DNA of 64,000 nt, from assembly GCF_954871325.1 (NCBI RefSeq), contig NC_088775.1, forward strand, positions 63,093,561 to 63,157,560, read 5' to 3'. This document shows, one piece after another, positions 39,762-50,229 of this stretch. The position numbers were made by a program, and so were the translations under genes. The notes under the pieces were generated by a model that made no database searches, had not been told where the DNA came from, and saw only the letters and a program-made list of their open reading frames with translations. This DNA is from Gordionus sp. m RMFG-2023 (lineage: Eukaryota; Nematomorpha; Gordioida; Chordodea; Parachordodidae). Numbering within the stretch: position 1 is the first letter of the stretch; each line of letters opens with the position of its first letter.

Positions 39762-40095
39762 TGGGTTATAAAAACAACCATATAATAATAATAAACTACT
39801 GTATATCAGTTTCATTAGTGTATAGCTCTGACATAGTCCTGATAGCCTTATATAAGTTCGAGAGATAATCCGACTAACTCATCTTTATAGGAATCTTCTA
39901 AATACCCTTTTTGAGCCTTAATCCGTATTTATTCTGTTTGCACGGGTCTTCCCGATGGTTCCTCATGTAACCCATTGGGTCAATTACAACATTTTACCCT
40001 TATCACTATACACAAATGAAACTTTCTTAAATAACTTAAGGGCCACTTCTATATGAGGTATGGGTTACAAAACAACCATATAATAATAATAAACT
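39762..40095. repeat. ~36-bp direct repeats flanking a ~263-bp segment
   Basis: TGGGTTATAAAAACAACC...AATAAACT at 39,762-39,797 recurs with small differences at 40,061-40,095. Between them is a segment richer in G+C than its surroundings, containing an inverted pair (TTTCATTAGTGTATAG near 39,808 and CTATACACAAATGAAA near 40,007). This could be an insertion with a long target duplication. A weak TTCGA word inside is not enough to call a tRNA-derived SINE. Confidence 0.6.
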
Positions 40096-41000
40096 AATCT
40101 AATTTAGATAATAAATCTTTTTTTTTAAATTTTTTCAAATAACCAAATATTTTAAAAATAATTAGATTGCATATTTGATCGGTGTAATATTTTGTTATAA
40201 ATATCAGAAAAAGAGTTAATTAAAATTTATCACAATATAATTTAAAAACTAGCCGCCTTTTGAAAAAGGGAGGAGAGGGAGAGTTTTAAAAAATGTTGAT
40301 TTTTGGGACATACTAAACATGCCACAAAACTTATAATCACGATATAATTAAAGGGTATTAGCGATTTTAATTTGGCTAATGCATCAGGGTACCCAATTGA
40401 AAAAAACAGTATTCGTTTTAGAAAATGAATGTTTTTACTGACTCATTGATATCGACTAGTTAAATTTTTTTAGACGGTTTGCTCATATCATTGAATTCTT
40501 GATTGACAGTCGGCTTTTCATTTGACAAATTATCAAATTAGCTCATGACTTATCAATATATATTTTTTAAATAATTTCTTGACCGGATCTCCTAAACATT
40601 AACATTTTTACTTACAAAGAAATATTATACTAAGGTAAAAAAAATGATTTAAAAAAAATCACAAATTTTGTTAGCCCTCCTAATATATACCAATTTTCTA
40701 TGAAATATAATTTTTTAAAAGCTTGTTTTTTAAAAAAATATTATAATATTTTATGCCGGTTTACATTTCTACAAAAAATAAAAAATTTGAAAAAAATCTG
40801 TAGGAATAAAAGTCTTCAGTATATATTTTGAAATAGAATAAAGCTATAAAGATAATATATTTATTTATTGAATGTATTTATTTAATATAAAAAAAATTAG
40901 GATAAACAAAGTATAATCAGTTATTTAAAATAATATACAATTTATTTATATAAAAAAATATCGCCAAATTGAATATTTACATCGAATATAAAAATATATA
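40096..41000. other. AT-rich DNA downstream of the hAT transposase
   Basis: This would hold the 3' terminal repeat of the hAT at 41.0-43.9 kb, but I could not find a counterpart of its 5' end here. No gene was seen. Confidence 0.45.
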
Positions 41001-41021
41001 TTTGCATTGAAAAAAAAACAT

Positions 41022-43268
41022 TTATTTTTCATAAATATTAGAATCTAATAAATGTTTATTTGCTTTTAACAACAAATTAATTTCAAAGTTATTATCTAGG
41101 AGACATGCTCGTTTATCTCCAAAAATGAGCTTATCTAGACTGAACAAGTGCTCTACGGGAGCACTTGATGTTAGAACAACATTATATTTAATAAAGAGTA
41201 ATTTTAACTTTGGAAAATCGTTATATAAAGAATATTGTTATTAGATTTGATAAAGTTTTCTATAAGTTCATTATCCAGAATATTTTGGCGCTTTAGGTCA
41301 AAAAATCCAACTACATCAAGTGATGTTGGTTTTGAGCATGATTCATTCGTCTGGGATTCATTTTGAGATATTAAGGTACTTATTAAATTTAAAATTTCCT
41401 CCTTTTTTGCTTCATTCCTTTCTTGCCTAATCCAAGGCCAGTCAGTTTTAAATAAAGGGTGAAGAATTGCAGCAATGATGTTGTCATTATCATAAAAATT
41501 ATTAAACCTATAACATGATATTATTAATTTATAAATAATTATTTGATTTAAGTTACCTTTTTTCAATACTAGCTAATATAGTATCCTTTAGAGGTTGACA
41601 ATATTTTAATCCCTGCACATCTGCCATACATATAGGTATTTGTGTTATTGTTGGGGTATAATAACCCAGATACATGTATTTTTTCCCTTCAAGTATATCA
41701 ATAGCTTTGACATGCATAATCTAATTTTTAAATTGTAAATTTTTATAAGACATTAATTTAAATTTACACTACAATATTCTTTTATAAAATCACGATCATC
41801 TGATGTGAATCTACACAATTTTAATTCATCACATAATGAATCAAATTCCACAGGCACTTGATTTAAAAACGATAATATTTTGGCCAGGGATTTATAAAAG
41901 GAACCCCATCTTGTTATAACGGGATATGGGAGTTGAGAATGCAATTTTTTTTAATAAGTTCAGCGGATGGCCCAGATTTATTTTGGAGGTTCCACAAACG
42001 TTGGCATATAGATATAGCTAAGTTATAAACTTTCCTATACCCTTCATTGTTTAAAAGTAACTTGTTGGCATCTTGTGTTGCCACTAAGTTTAATGTATGG
42101 CAAGAACATCTTCGATGCCTGGGAAGGTAGTCGAAGTCATTAATATCATAACTGGAGAGCCCAGAAGAAGACATTATATCTTCTATTGAGATATATGTAA
42201 TATCAGAAACAGAATCTTCCTCCATTATAATATATGGGCAGCTAAATACTCTAAGAGAAATAATTTATAAAGTAAATTAGTTAGGCATACCTAAACGCCT
42301 TTGAAAAGTTGCTTGCATTATCCGTTATTGTACAGATATTTTTATTTTGGATATGGAACTCCTTAAAAACAGCAGTTAAGGCTTTGCTGATCACATCATA
42401 TGTATGCCTACCTTGTAGTCTTTGGCAGGCTAGAATAGCTGAAGGCCTTTCCAATTTCTCCACATCAATCCAATGTACTGTTATACCAATATAGGAGCTA
42501 TTATTAATAAAACAAAAGATAACCAAATGTATTGTGTATTTTAGTAAAAAAAATATTTACCGATTAAATGCTGTCCAGCAGTCAACTGTTGTACAAAAAA
42601 AATTAGGCTCTAACAATTTTTCTATTAGAATATCCTTCATTTGAACAAAATATTTTGATATTCTTAAGGTTAAGGTTTGTCTGCATATAATCTTCATATT
42701 AGGTTGCAGGGTGTTTATCAGCTCAACAAAATCTTCATCATCACTGGTTGTATATGGGTGATTTCCATTTATTATATATTTAATAATTTGTGAATTACCT
42801 TTAAAATTTGATTTTCCACCAAAGTCAAGTTTAGTTTGTTTTAACTTACTTGATGTGGCTGAATTAATTTTCTTATTATCTATGGTTCGTTTTATATTTA
42901 CGGATTGGTTAGGATGCTTTCTCTATAATATATAAATATTTAATTAATATTAATTATTCTTATAAAGTTAATTCATTTAATTATTCTTATAAAGTTAATT
43001 CATTTAATTATTCTATATAATAATAATACAATTTATGTAAACTTACAGAGATATGTTTCCATAAATTAGCTGTGGATGACTTAGATGCTGCAATATACTT
43101 TTTATATCGTAGGCATAAGAGACATTTGACAATAATATTAGTATTACCAGCCTTCTCTTTGTGGAATTCAAAATATTTTTCAAAACCTGGCCAAGGAAGG
43201 TCCTTTTTTTTTTCAATTATTGTAGAAGGAGAAGGTATAATTTCTTCATCATCTGACTCAGAATTCAT
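41022..43268 (-). pseudogene. hAT transposase, six exons, two frame breaks
   Basis: Exons (minus): 43,268-43,047; 42,922-42,561; 42,497-42,291; 42,250-41,768; 41,720-41,557; 41,507-41,022. All five introns are GT-AG and short (124, 63, 40, 47, 49 bp), and phases join correctly. Exon 1 is a BED zinc finger (PWPGFEKYF, CLLC, WKHIS); its last zinc-binding His falls in exon 2 (RKHP). Exons 2-3 join as TTVDCWTAFNR-SYIGITVHWID with the first catalytic Asp, then ITDNASNFSKAF with the second. Exon 4 has CSCHTLNLVA and VITRWGSFYK. Exon 6 has AAILHPLFK and the dimerisation motif TSSAPVEHLFSLDKLIF and NFEINLLLKANKH. The total is about 640 residues, normal for hAT. Two frame breaks are seen: in an 8-A run (41,945-41,952) and near 41,222. 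Otherwise it looks young. Confidence 0.9.
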
Positions 43269-43830
43269 ATTGTATTCTGTTTCTATTTAGGAGATAAATA
43301 TAAATAACACTATCTAAATTAGGAATAGAATAATCAATTAATGAGTGAAACATACAGTTCTAAAATGTGTCTAATTTATATATAATTTGATTATAAATAA
43401 AAATTCAGGCTAGACCAAAAAATAAATTTAATCATTTTTTAAAATTTGAGTAATGTGCTTATGCTTTTGTTAGACTTGGTTCTTGTAAGTAATGATTAAT
43501 AATTTAATATTAAATTCTAAAATAATCTGTCTTTGTTTTTCCTTATACTAAATTTAAAATTTTTTTTATTACGTATGATATGAAGTTCCAATGCTTGTTA
43601 CTTGACGGAAAAAAATATATTGTGCTACATTTGTAAATAAATATAATATTAAAATTTATTAAATTACTTGAATTTGCTTACAAAATTATGAAGCCCAGCA
43701 GCAATGTAACAATTTAAGAAAAGAAAATCAATTTGAACGGGAAATTATAACAATCAGACATTTTCACAAAATTTAAAATTAATTTATCACAACATATTAA
43801 AAATAAAATTAATTATTTGCATATATCTTT
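43269..43830. other. 5' region of the hAT element
   Basis: AT-rich sequence between the transposase start and the terminal GTAACTAGTTAC repeats. It is presumably the element's promoter and 5' untranslated region; no distinct motif can be named. Confidence 0.45.
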
Positions 43831-43912
43831 AAAAGTAACTAGTTACTTTTGGCAGTTACATTTCAAAAATTGTAACTAGTTACAGGTAGCTAACTAGCTT
43901 AACATCACTAGA

Positions 43913-44726
43913 AAACCACATAATAATTTTCCACATAAATTCTTTAAATCATAAACGCAAAGTGTTTTAAATTTTTTGTTACTTATTGACTATTAAATAA
44001 GCATGTGACTTTTATCATGTGATTATAAATTAGGTATCTTTTGGATTTCTCTTACTCAAGGTTTTAAGTACGGAGGGGGCATTTGGGTTCAGTTTTTACC
44101 CCAATAAACCATCCCCCCCCCTCCACTCCTCAAAAAGCATCCATTTAAAAAATGCGATTAAAAGTTAATTTTAGCAAATATTTTCAAATGCTTAGAATGT
44201 TATCAACAATTAATCAACAAAATACTGATAGTTAAAATTTTTTAGATTCTTTCAAATTATTTTAAAAATCATAGATGATTTCTAAGTAAATTTTTTCTTT
44301 TTATGTAAATAATAATAAAAAGGATTCTCATTTTTTTTAAATATCTTATTTCTCTATAAAATTGCTAAAACGTGTTATGTAATTGTATCTGAAGAAAGTT
44401 AGAATTAGGAAAATTAAGAAAATAAATCACTTGATTTCCAATTACTAATAATTTTTTTTTTGGATGATTTCTTTTTTTAATGCCAGTTCAATTTAATTAA
44501 CAGCGTTTTTAAGAAAAACATAACTAAACCCTTCTGTTCAATTTGAAAGCAATTTAGCTCATTTTTCTCCAATAAAATGGAATGAATACAAATCAGAATT
44601 TTCCTGAAAACAAATATACAAATAATATGACCAGTTTATAAATATGTTGCTAAAAACATCAGTCAACTAGGGACAAAAATTAAATTAAATATTATAGAAA
44701 ATATTCAAGATCAAAAAAATGAAGAT
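43913..44726. other. AT-rich DNA with a short G/C hairpin
   Basis: GGAGGGGG (about 44,073) and CCCCCCCCCCTCC (about 44,110) can pair. Nothing else was recognised. Confidence 0.45.
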
Positions 44727-44734
44727 GTTTTTAT

Positions 44735-45325
44735 TAGAGATCTGCAAACCCGCCTCCCCGGCCAAGCCGGAAATTTTTTAAAAAAATTAAAACTAGCCTG
44801 GCAAATAGAATTATACTGGTCTGGGCCCTGAATGTCACTCATAAAAATTTTTAGGCCCGCAATTAGATAAAAAAAATCGAGCTGGGTGTGACAATTGGTA
44901 TATATATAAATGGGAGATTATCTCAAATCTATGAGTTTTCGTAAAATTTTAATAGACCAGCTCGGGCATTAAAATTATGATATATTGTTTTAAATTTTAA
45001 GCTAACATTTTAATTTATTTGAAAACAAATGACAATATGTTAATTTCTTTGTATTTTTAAGAGCTTTCAAAAATTAATAAATAATATAATATTAACAAAA
45101 AATTAAACATGATATTTAATAATTAGCTAGAGAGATGAGCCTTAATTGACATTTGGAAATAATTAGATACAGATTTTAAAAATTTGCAGGAAAATTTTTA
45201 CAAAAAAATTCGGGTCTTAGCGGACTTTTAGTAATTTTATTGGACCTGTCCTAATTTTTTTGTAAATTTGAAAATAATTAATGGTCTGGGCGGATAAATG
45301 CCGAGTCGGGTCTTGCGGATCTCTA
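44735..45325. mobile_element. hobo-like hAT MITE, 591 bp
   Basis: The ends TAGAGATCTGCAAACCCG and, reversed, TAGAGATCCGCAAGACCCG are inverted repeats. Flanking octamers GTTTTTAT (44,727-44,734) and GTTTCTAT (45,326-45,333) differ at one base, as expected of an aged 8-bp hAT target duplication. The element is longer than its relatives at 35,451 and 47,530, carries CCCGGCC/GGGCC islands only near its ends, and has no coding sequence. Confidence 0.88.
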
Positions 45326-45333
45326 GTTTCTAT

Positions 45334-46032
45334 ATCTGGACACAGGGCAAAAAGAGTTAAGTGTTTATTTTTTATTTATTTACCCTTACATACTTATACA
45401 TTTTTATCTGGGGAAATTTATACCTTAGCGGGAACAGGCCTGTAAATTATTTTTAGCATAAGAGTTCTGTATCGGTAATAATATGAAATGAAAGCTAATA
45501 AAAAAAATTGACTACTAACATCTCTCTAAGTCCTTGTTAGGTCATGATGAGGAAAGCATAGGACCGGGTAGCATATAAAGATATATTCTAATAATAAATT
45601 TTATTAAGGTTAAAAGAAGATTAAAAAATATCATTGAATCGATTTTTCAAACTAATTTTAAAATATTAGTTAATTTATATGGTCTTAAATATATGTGTTT
45701 CAATATAAAATAAATTATTAACAAATATCACGATATTGATTTTGCTATTTTTTGAAATAGTTTTCATGATATAATTTACGCGATTAAAGTTTCGCTGAAT
45801 TGACATGGAACCCAGTATTTTGCATTTAAATTAAGTATCAAAATTTAATATTATAAATGACATATGTGTGTTATCCTGAAAATAAATATTTAGATATTAA
45901 ACTCTTATGAAAATCTTTTATAAAAAAAATTTAAGGATATGAAAACTATATAATTACTGCCCTCAATTAATTTATTTATAACTATTAATTCTAACTTATA
46001 AAGTACTAATTTAATTATATGTGAGATATACT
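45334..46032. other. AT-rich DNA, nothing recognised
   Basis: No gene or repeat can be supported between the two elements. Confidence 0.5.
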
Positions 46033-46789
46033 CAGTGGCATAGACGGGGACCCCCCCCCCTATAACCTCCGAAGCAAAAATTTTTTAGAAAATCTTTTTA
46101 AAATTTTTTTCTTATTTCGAATAATTTTATTTAAAAAACGGTTTCAATTTATAAATAAAATTATATACGATATCAAAATGAAATATATTTTAAAAAAAAC
46201 AAATAAGAATTTTAAATAATAACATGGTTTAAAAATATATATTAAAAATTAAATAAAAATAGAAATATATTGTAAATTTTTTCTGGCATAGTTAAATTAG
46301 ATATTTATAAATTTAATAATAAAATTTATATTGTTAAACTAATTAGATGGTAAAGACAAGCGGGGAAAAGTCTTGTTTAAAATAGAATATTAGACGTCGA
46401 TCTTGAGAGGAATTGCTTTGATGGGAATTAATAATAGGGATTTCGCTCATTTTAAATATAAGGAAGATTTCTTTATTTTATAAATTAAGTATAAAAATAA
46501 ATCTGTTACTATCAACTATAATTTTCTCATGAGCTATATATATAATAAAAAATATATCTTTTTTTATAAAATGTAAATCAATTACGGTTATAAAACATAG
46601 CTGAAAACTCATATTAACAATTTAAAAGTAATATAAATTGAGTAATAATTAAAATAAAAGTTAATATAGTACATTTTATATAACAGATTGTTTTAAAAAT
46701 TTTAATTAATTTTTTATAATTTTTAAATAAAAGAAAAATCATTTCTAATTTGGTAAATATAATGAGAAAGTAAAGGTAATCGCTAACAT

Positions 46790-47400
46790 GTTTGGGATTA
46801 AAAATTTTAAATCTAGAGTAGTTTCTAGATAGTGTAATCGCTTAAATATTGACGCATCCACTATTGAGGATTTTTATAAAATAAATATATTTACTCCCCA
46901 TATTGATACATTTTTATTTCAATTAAAGGAAAAATTTATTAGTCACAATTTTATTTTAAACAGCTTTTATTTTCTTTTGCCGGTTGAGTCTGAATACACT
47001 TGAAACGCGAGAGGATATTAGGAAAATCTCAGAGTTTTGTTCTGATGAATTATCCGCATCGGATAAGTTACTTTGTGATGTCGAATTTTGGTATAAATTT
47101 GACAGAATAGAGTACTCTTTGAGACCAAAAAATGTTATGCAGGCCCTTTCCATGTGTAATTGCACTTTAGATTTCCTGCCTAATATCAAAACATTGCTTT
47201 TTATTTTAGCTATTAGCATCTGCACTCATGAATGGTCTTTTTCAACTTTGAAAAGGTTAGAAACCTATTTAAGAAATGCACCGGTGAAAGCCGTTTAAAT
47301 GAATTCGCAATATTAAATATTTTAAGGAGATTATTCTAGATAAAAATTTGATTCTAGATGAATTAGTTAAATCTCAGAGAAAAGTAGACCCCTCTTTATA
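46790..47400 (+). pseudogene. hAT transposase C-terminal remnant (copy B)
   Basis: It shows NRLNIDASTIEDFYKINIF, SHNFILNSFYFLLP, then SDKLLCDVEFWYKFDR, MQALSMCNCTLDFLPNIKT and SFSTLKRLETYLRN. It is better preserved than copy A upstream of the dimerisation motif but has lost the residues between ILA and SICTH. It lacks the BED, catalytic and insertion domains, so it is not functional alone. Confidence 0.85.
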
Positions 47401-47529
47401 AATTCAAATTATAAAATTAATATGTTCTTAGTCATAAATTTTTATATTCAAACGTAATTATAATGAATTCTTAGTCATAATATTTATATATTATATTTTT
47501 AATAAAAATATTGCATTTGCAATAAGAAT

Positions 47530-47876
47530 TAGTGATCTGCATCGGGCCTAATTTTTCAAGCCCGGCCCGAAATTATTTTAAAAAACTTTTGCCTGCCCGA
47601 ACCCGAAATTTTTTTTAAAGAGTTTTGTCGGCTTGGCCCGAATTTATTTAAATATAGAAATTCATTTTTATAATTACTCAAAATAAAAGATATATTCGTC
47701 TAGTTTTTATAAATAAAATCAAATATTTTTATTTTACATAAAAAATTTAACATAAAATTGATATATCTAGATATTATTTAAAAAAAATTCCAAGACCCAA
47801 CCCAGCCCTAATTTTTTTTAAAAATATTAGTCTCGACCCATCCCGAACTTGATTTTCCTACTTTTGCAGATCTCTT
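47530..47876. mobile_element. hobo-like MITE nested in hAT copy B
   Basis: This 347-bp element has ends TAGTGATCTGCATCGGGCC and, reversed, AAGAGATCTGCAAAAGTAG. It is flanked by a perfect ATAAGAAT duplication (47,522-47,529 and 47,877-47,884). Position and duplication equal those in copy A. Confidence 0.9.
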
Positions 47877-48507
47877 ATAAGAATTTGTTTTATTAATATA
47901 CTCATTTGTATTAATTATAATTGTTAAATTAGATTTTTTTAAATACCGTATAAGAATTACTCTTATTTTTTTTTAAATATAGTTATTTAGAATAAATTTT
48001 TAATATAATCTGTATAAAATTTCTATATTTTAAAATTTATTTTATTGTATATTATCATTAAAATAAATACATAGTTAAATAAAAGGGGTGTTATTTATAC
48101 TAAAGTATTTTAATAATAAATACAATCTATAATGAAATTCTCTGAAAAATTTTTAATTAAAAGAATTATTTTTAACATAGAATAAGATATATTGAGTGAT
48201 CATAAAAAATGGGAGGTTTGGGGGGGGGCGATTTTTTTCTTCTTTCTACACTGAATAGATTGAATTAATTTACAATTGAATAAACATTGATAAAATTTCA
48301 GAACAATGCTTTCAGTCGCGTATTAATCATAAATTTGGCAAAAATTTTGTTACTAATATTTTTTTCATTTATGCTGGCTACTATAGTGGTTAGACACTAA
48401 TAAAGCACAAAATATTGGCAAATTTTTAAAATGCGGTTTGGGAGCGATGCCTTCCTAATAATTTTAACCCCCCCCCCCCCTATTGATCAATCCTGGCTAC
48501 GCCACTG

Positions 48508-49600
48508 GATATTTTCATAATCAGAATGTTTTAAAATTTTTATATTTAAGCAATTATTATATTCCTAAGATCGCGTCTTTTCTCATTGCGTTTAAAATAG
48601 AAAATTTTAATTAATAGATAGGAAATAAAGATTTTCAAAACCCAACCGGTTTGGGAAATTGAAATTATATTTTATTTCGGCAGGAAATGGGTTGGGTTTG
48701 GATATATTTTTTGATTTAATTAGTAATATCAATAAATAATACTTTCATTTTATATTATTTTACATTTTGTTTATTTCTTATATGTTGGGGAATATGGAAT
48801 TAATCTTATGTTTTGGTTGTGTAATTTTTTTAAAAAAAATTTATGGTGCAAAATGCTTTTTTCTCTTTAGATAAGGTTGGGGCGAAAAGTTTGCTTCTTG
48901 AAAGTCTTTAATAGGAAAGTCAAAACTGGGGTCTTTAACACTCAATTATTTCCAGTTTCATGCAATGATTAATTTTTAACCTATATATGTGACTAAGATG
49001 AATAAAATTTTGTTTTCTATTCTAGCCTAATATTATTATTCTAAGAGAAAAATTCCATTGAGCTTTAAACGATTATTATTTTAGTTATAATTTAATAACT
49101 TCACCTGCAAGACTTTTTTTAAATGCTTGTACAAAAAGTATTGAATGCATTTTAAAGGCGTCGCAGAATAAGTAAGCCCAGCCCTTATGGCTTCTAACAT
49201 ATAATACTTTTTGGTTAATTCAATATTTCTAATTTAGCAATGGTTTATTCATAAATTCTTCAGGAATAATAAAGCGAATGCATGGTTGAATAAATTTGCC
49301 TCGAGAGATTTTTTCTTCGGAACGTAATTTTTTTAAATTTTAATCTAAAATTCGATTTAAATGAAAAACGCCAACCTTAGTTTTGGAGATACATCTAGAA
49401 TAATTAAATTTTTAAGATAAAATTGTAATTTCCCAAAAAGTAATTTCTTTAGGCAACAATCATGTAAATAATAATAAATATATTCATAAAATTTATTATA
49501 AAGTTTTACATAAAAGAGAATACAGTATTTTATTAATAAAAATCGAATGCTTCTTAAAAGGTATTATTTATTAAATCATATATTTTAATCTTTGAAAATA
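48508..49600. other. AT-rich intergenic DNA with a weak foldback
   Basis: AAACCCAACC at about 48,638 and GGTTGGGTTT at about 48,690 can pair and may be the remains of a small MITE. Otherwise nothing was recognised. Confidence 0.4.
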
Positions 49601-50229
49601 ATAATAGCTAGAACAAATTATTATTTCGCCGTCGATTATATTTATTCGACAATATAGCATGTCATAGTTAATATATCTCTAACAATACCGATAGATATTC
49701 GTTTTATAATTCAAACGAATCTTTTTAATTGTATGGAAACCTTCATATCAAACGGGTATCTTTCATTCTTTAAATAGGTGAATTAGATACAGAAGTAAAG
49801 TTTCTATTTTCCAGAACAAATCACATTAATAAATTAAAATCTCAGGATTTTGTAGCTGGGATCACAATAAAACTCCAGGTGTGACCATTTGTTATACTTA
49901 TCGTTTTATTTCAGTCCATTGATACCTATTTTATAATCAATTATATTGTTGAATACATCACTATTCTAAGTATTGACCAAATTTTAACATATAATAGGAA
50001 AACTATATAAAATGTTAACAAAGTAATTTTTTATAAGTATCATCCCACATAAGTCCATAAAATAATATTTATCGTTTAGATTCATATAAATTAAAAATAA
50101 TTTTCAGTTTTTTTAACTTTAAAGAGATTATTTTATTGAAGTTTACAATAATATATTATGTTTTTTAAGTTTAGATATGTATAATAAAAATGTTATCCTG
50201 AAGTTATCAATGATATTACTCAACAACCA
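49601..50229 (+). promoter_or_regulatory. Upstream region of the SUMO protease gene
   Basis: AT-rich sequence ahead of the start codon. In the gene's frame the reading stays open only back to 50,188, where a TAA closes it. There is no earlier in-frame ATG, so 50,230 is the most likely start unless an upstream exon exists. No specific promoter motif can be supported. Confidence 0.35.

Larger units (their letters stand above)
41022..43912 (-). mobile_element. hAT transposon with intron-containing transposase
   Basis: Minus-strand element. Its 5' terminal region, read from 43,912, begins CTAGTGATGTTAAGCTAG and carries the palindromic word GTAACTAGTTAC at about 43,876 with a related word at about 43,838, a pattern known from hAT ends. 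The transposase occupies 43,268 to 41,022. The matching 3' terminal repeat is not recognisable downstream, so the 3' border given is only the stop codon. No target duplication could be assigned. Confidence 0.75.
46033..48507 (+). mobile_element. Non-autonomous hAT copy B (CAGTGGCGTA ends)
   Basis: The left end CAGTGGCATAGACGGGG and reversed right end CAGTGGCGTAGCCAGG match copy A. The flanking octamers GATATACT and GATATTTT agree at six of eight bases, a likely decayed target duplication. The layout equals copy A: C-terminal transposase remnant, nested hobo-like MITE, G tract near 48,220, C tract before the right end. It differs by a ~330-bp segment at about 46,355-46,680 that copy A lacks. 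This is either an insertion here or sequence lost from A. Confidence 0.88.

Noticed and set aside
39840-39900. Possible tRNA-like promoter box (AGTTCGAGAGATAATCC)
   Set aside because: It departs from the B-box consensus, with no matching A box at a suitable distance and no cloverleaf.
43072-43290. Plus-strand 72-residue open frame
   Set aside because: It is the opposite strand of the BED zinc-finger exon of the hAT transposase.
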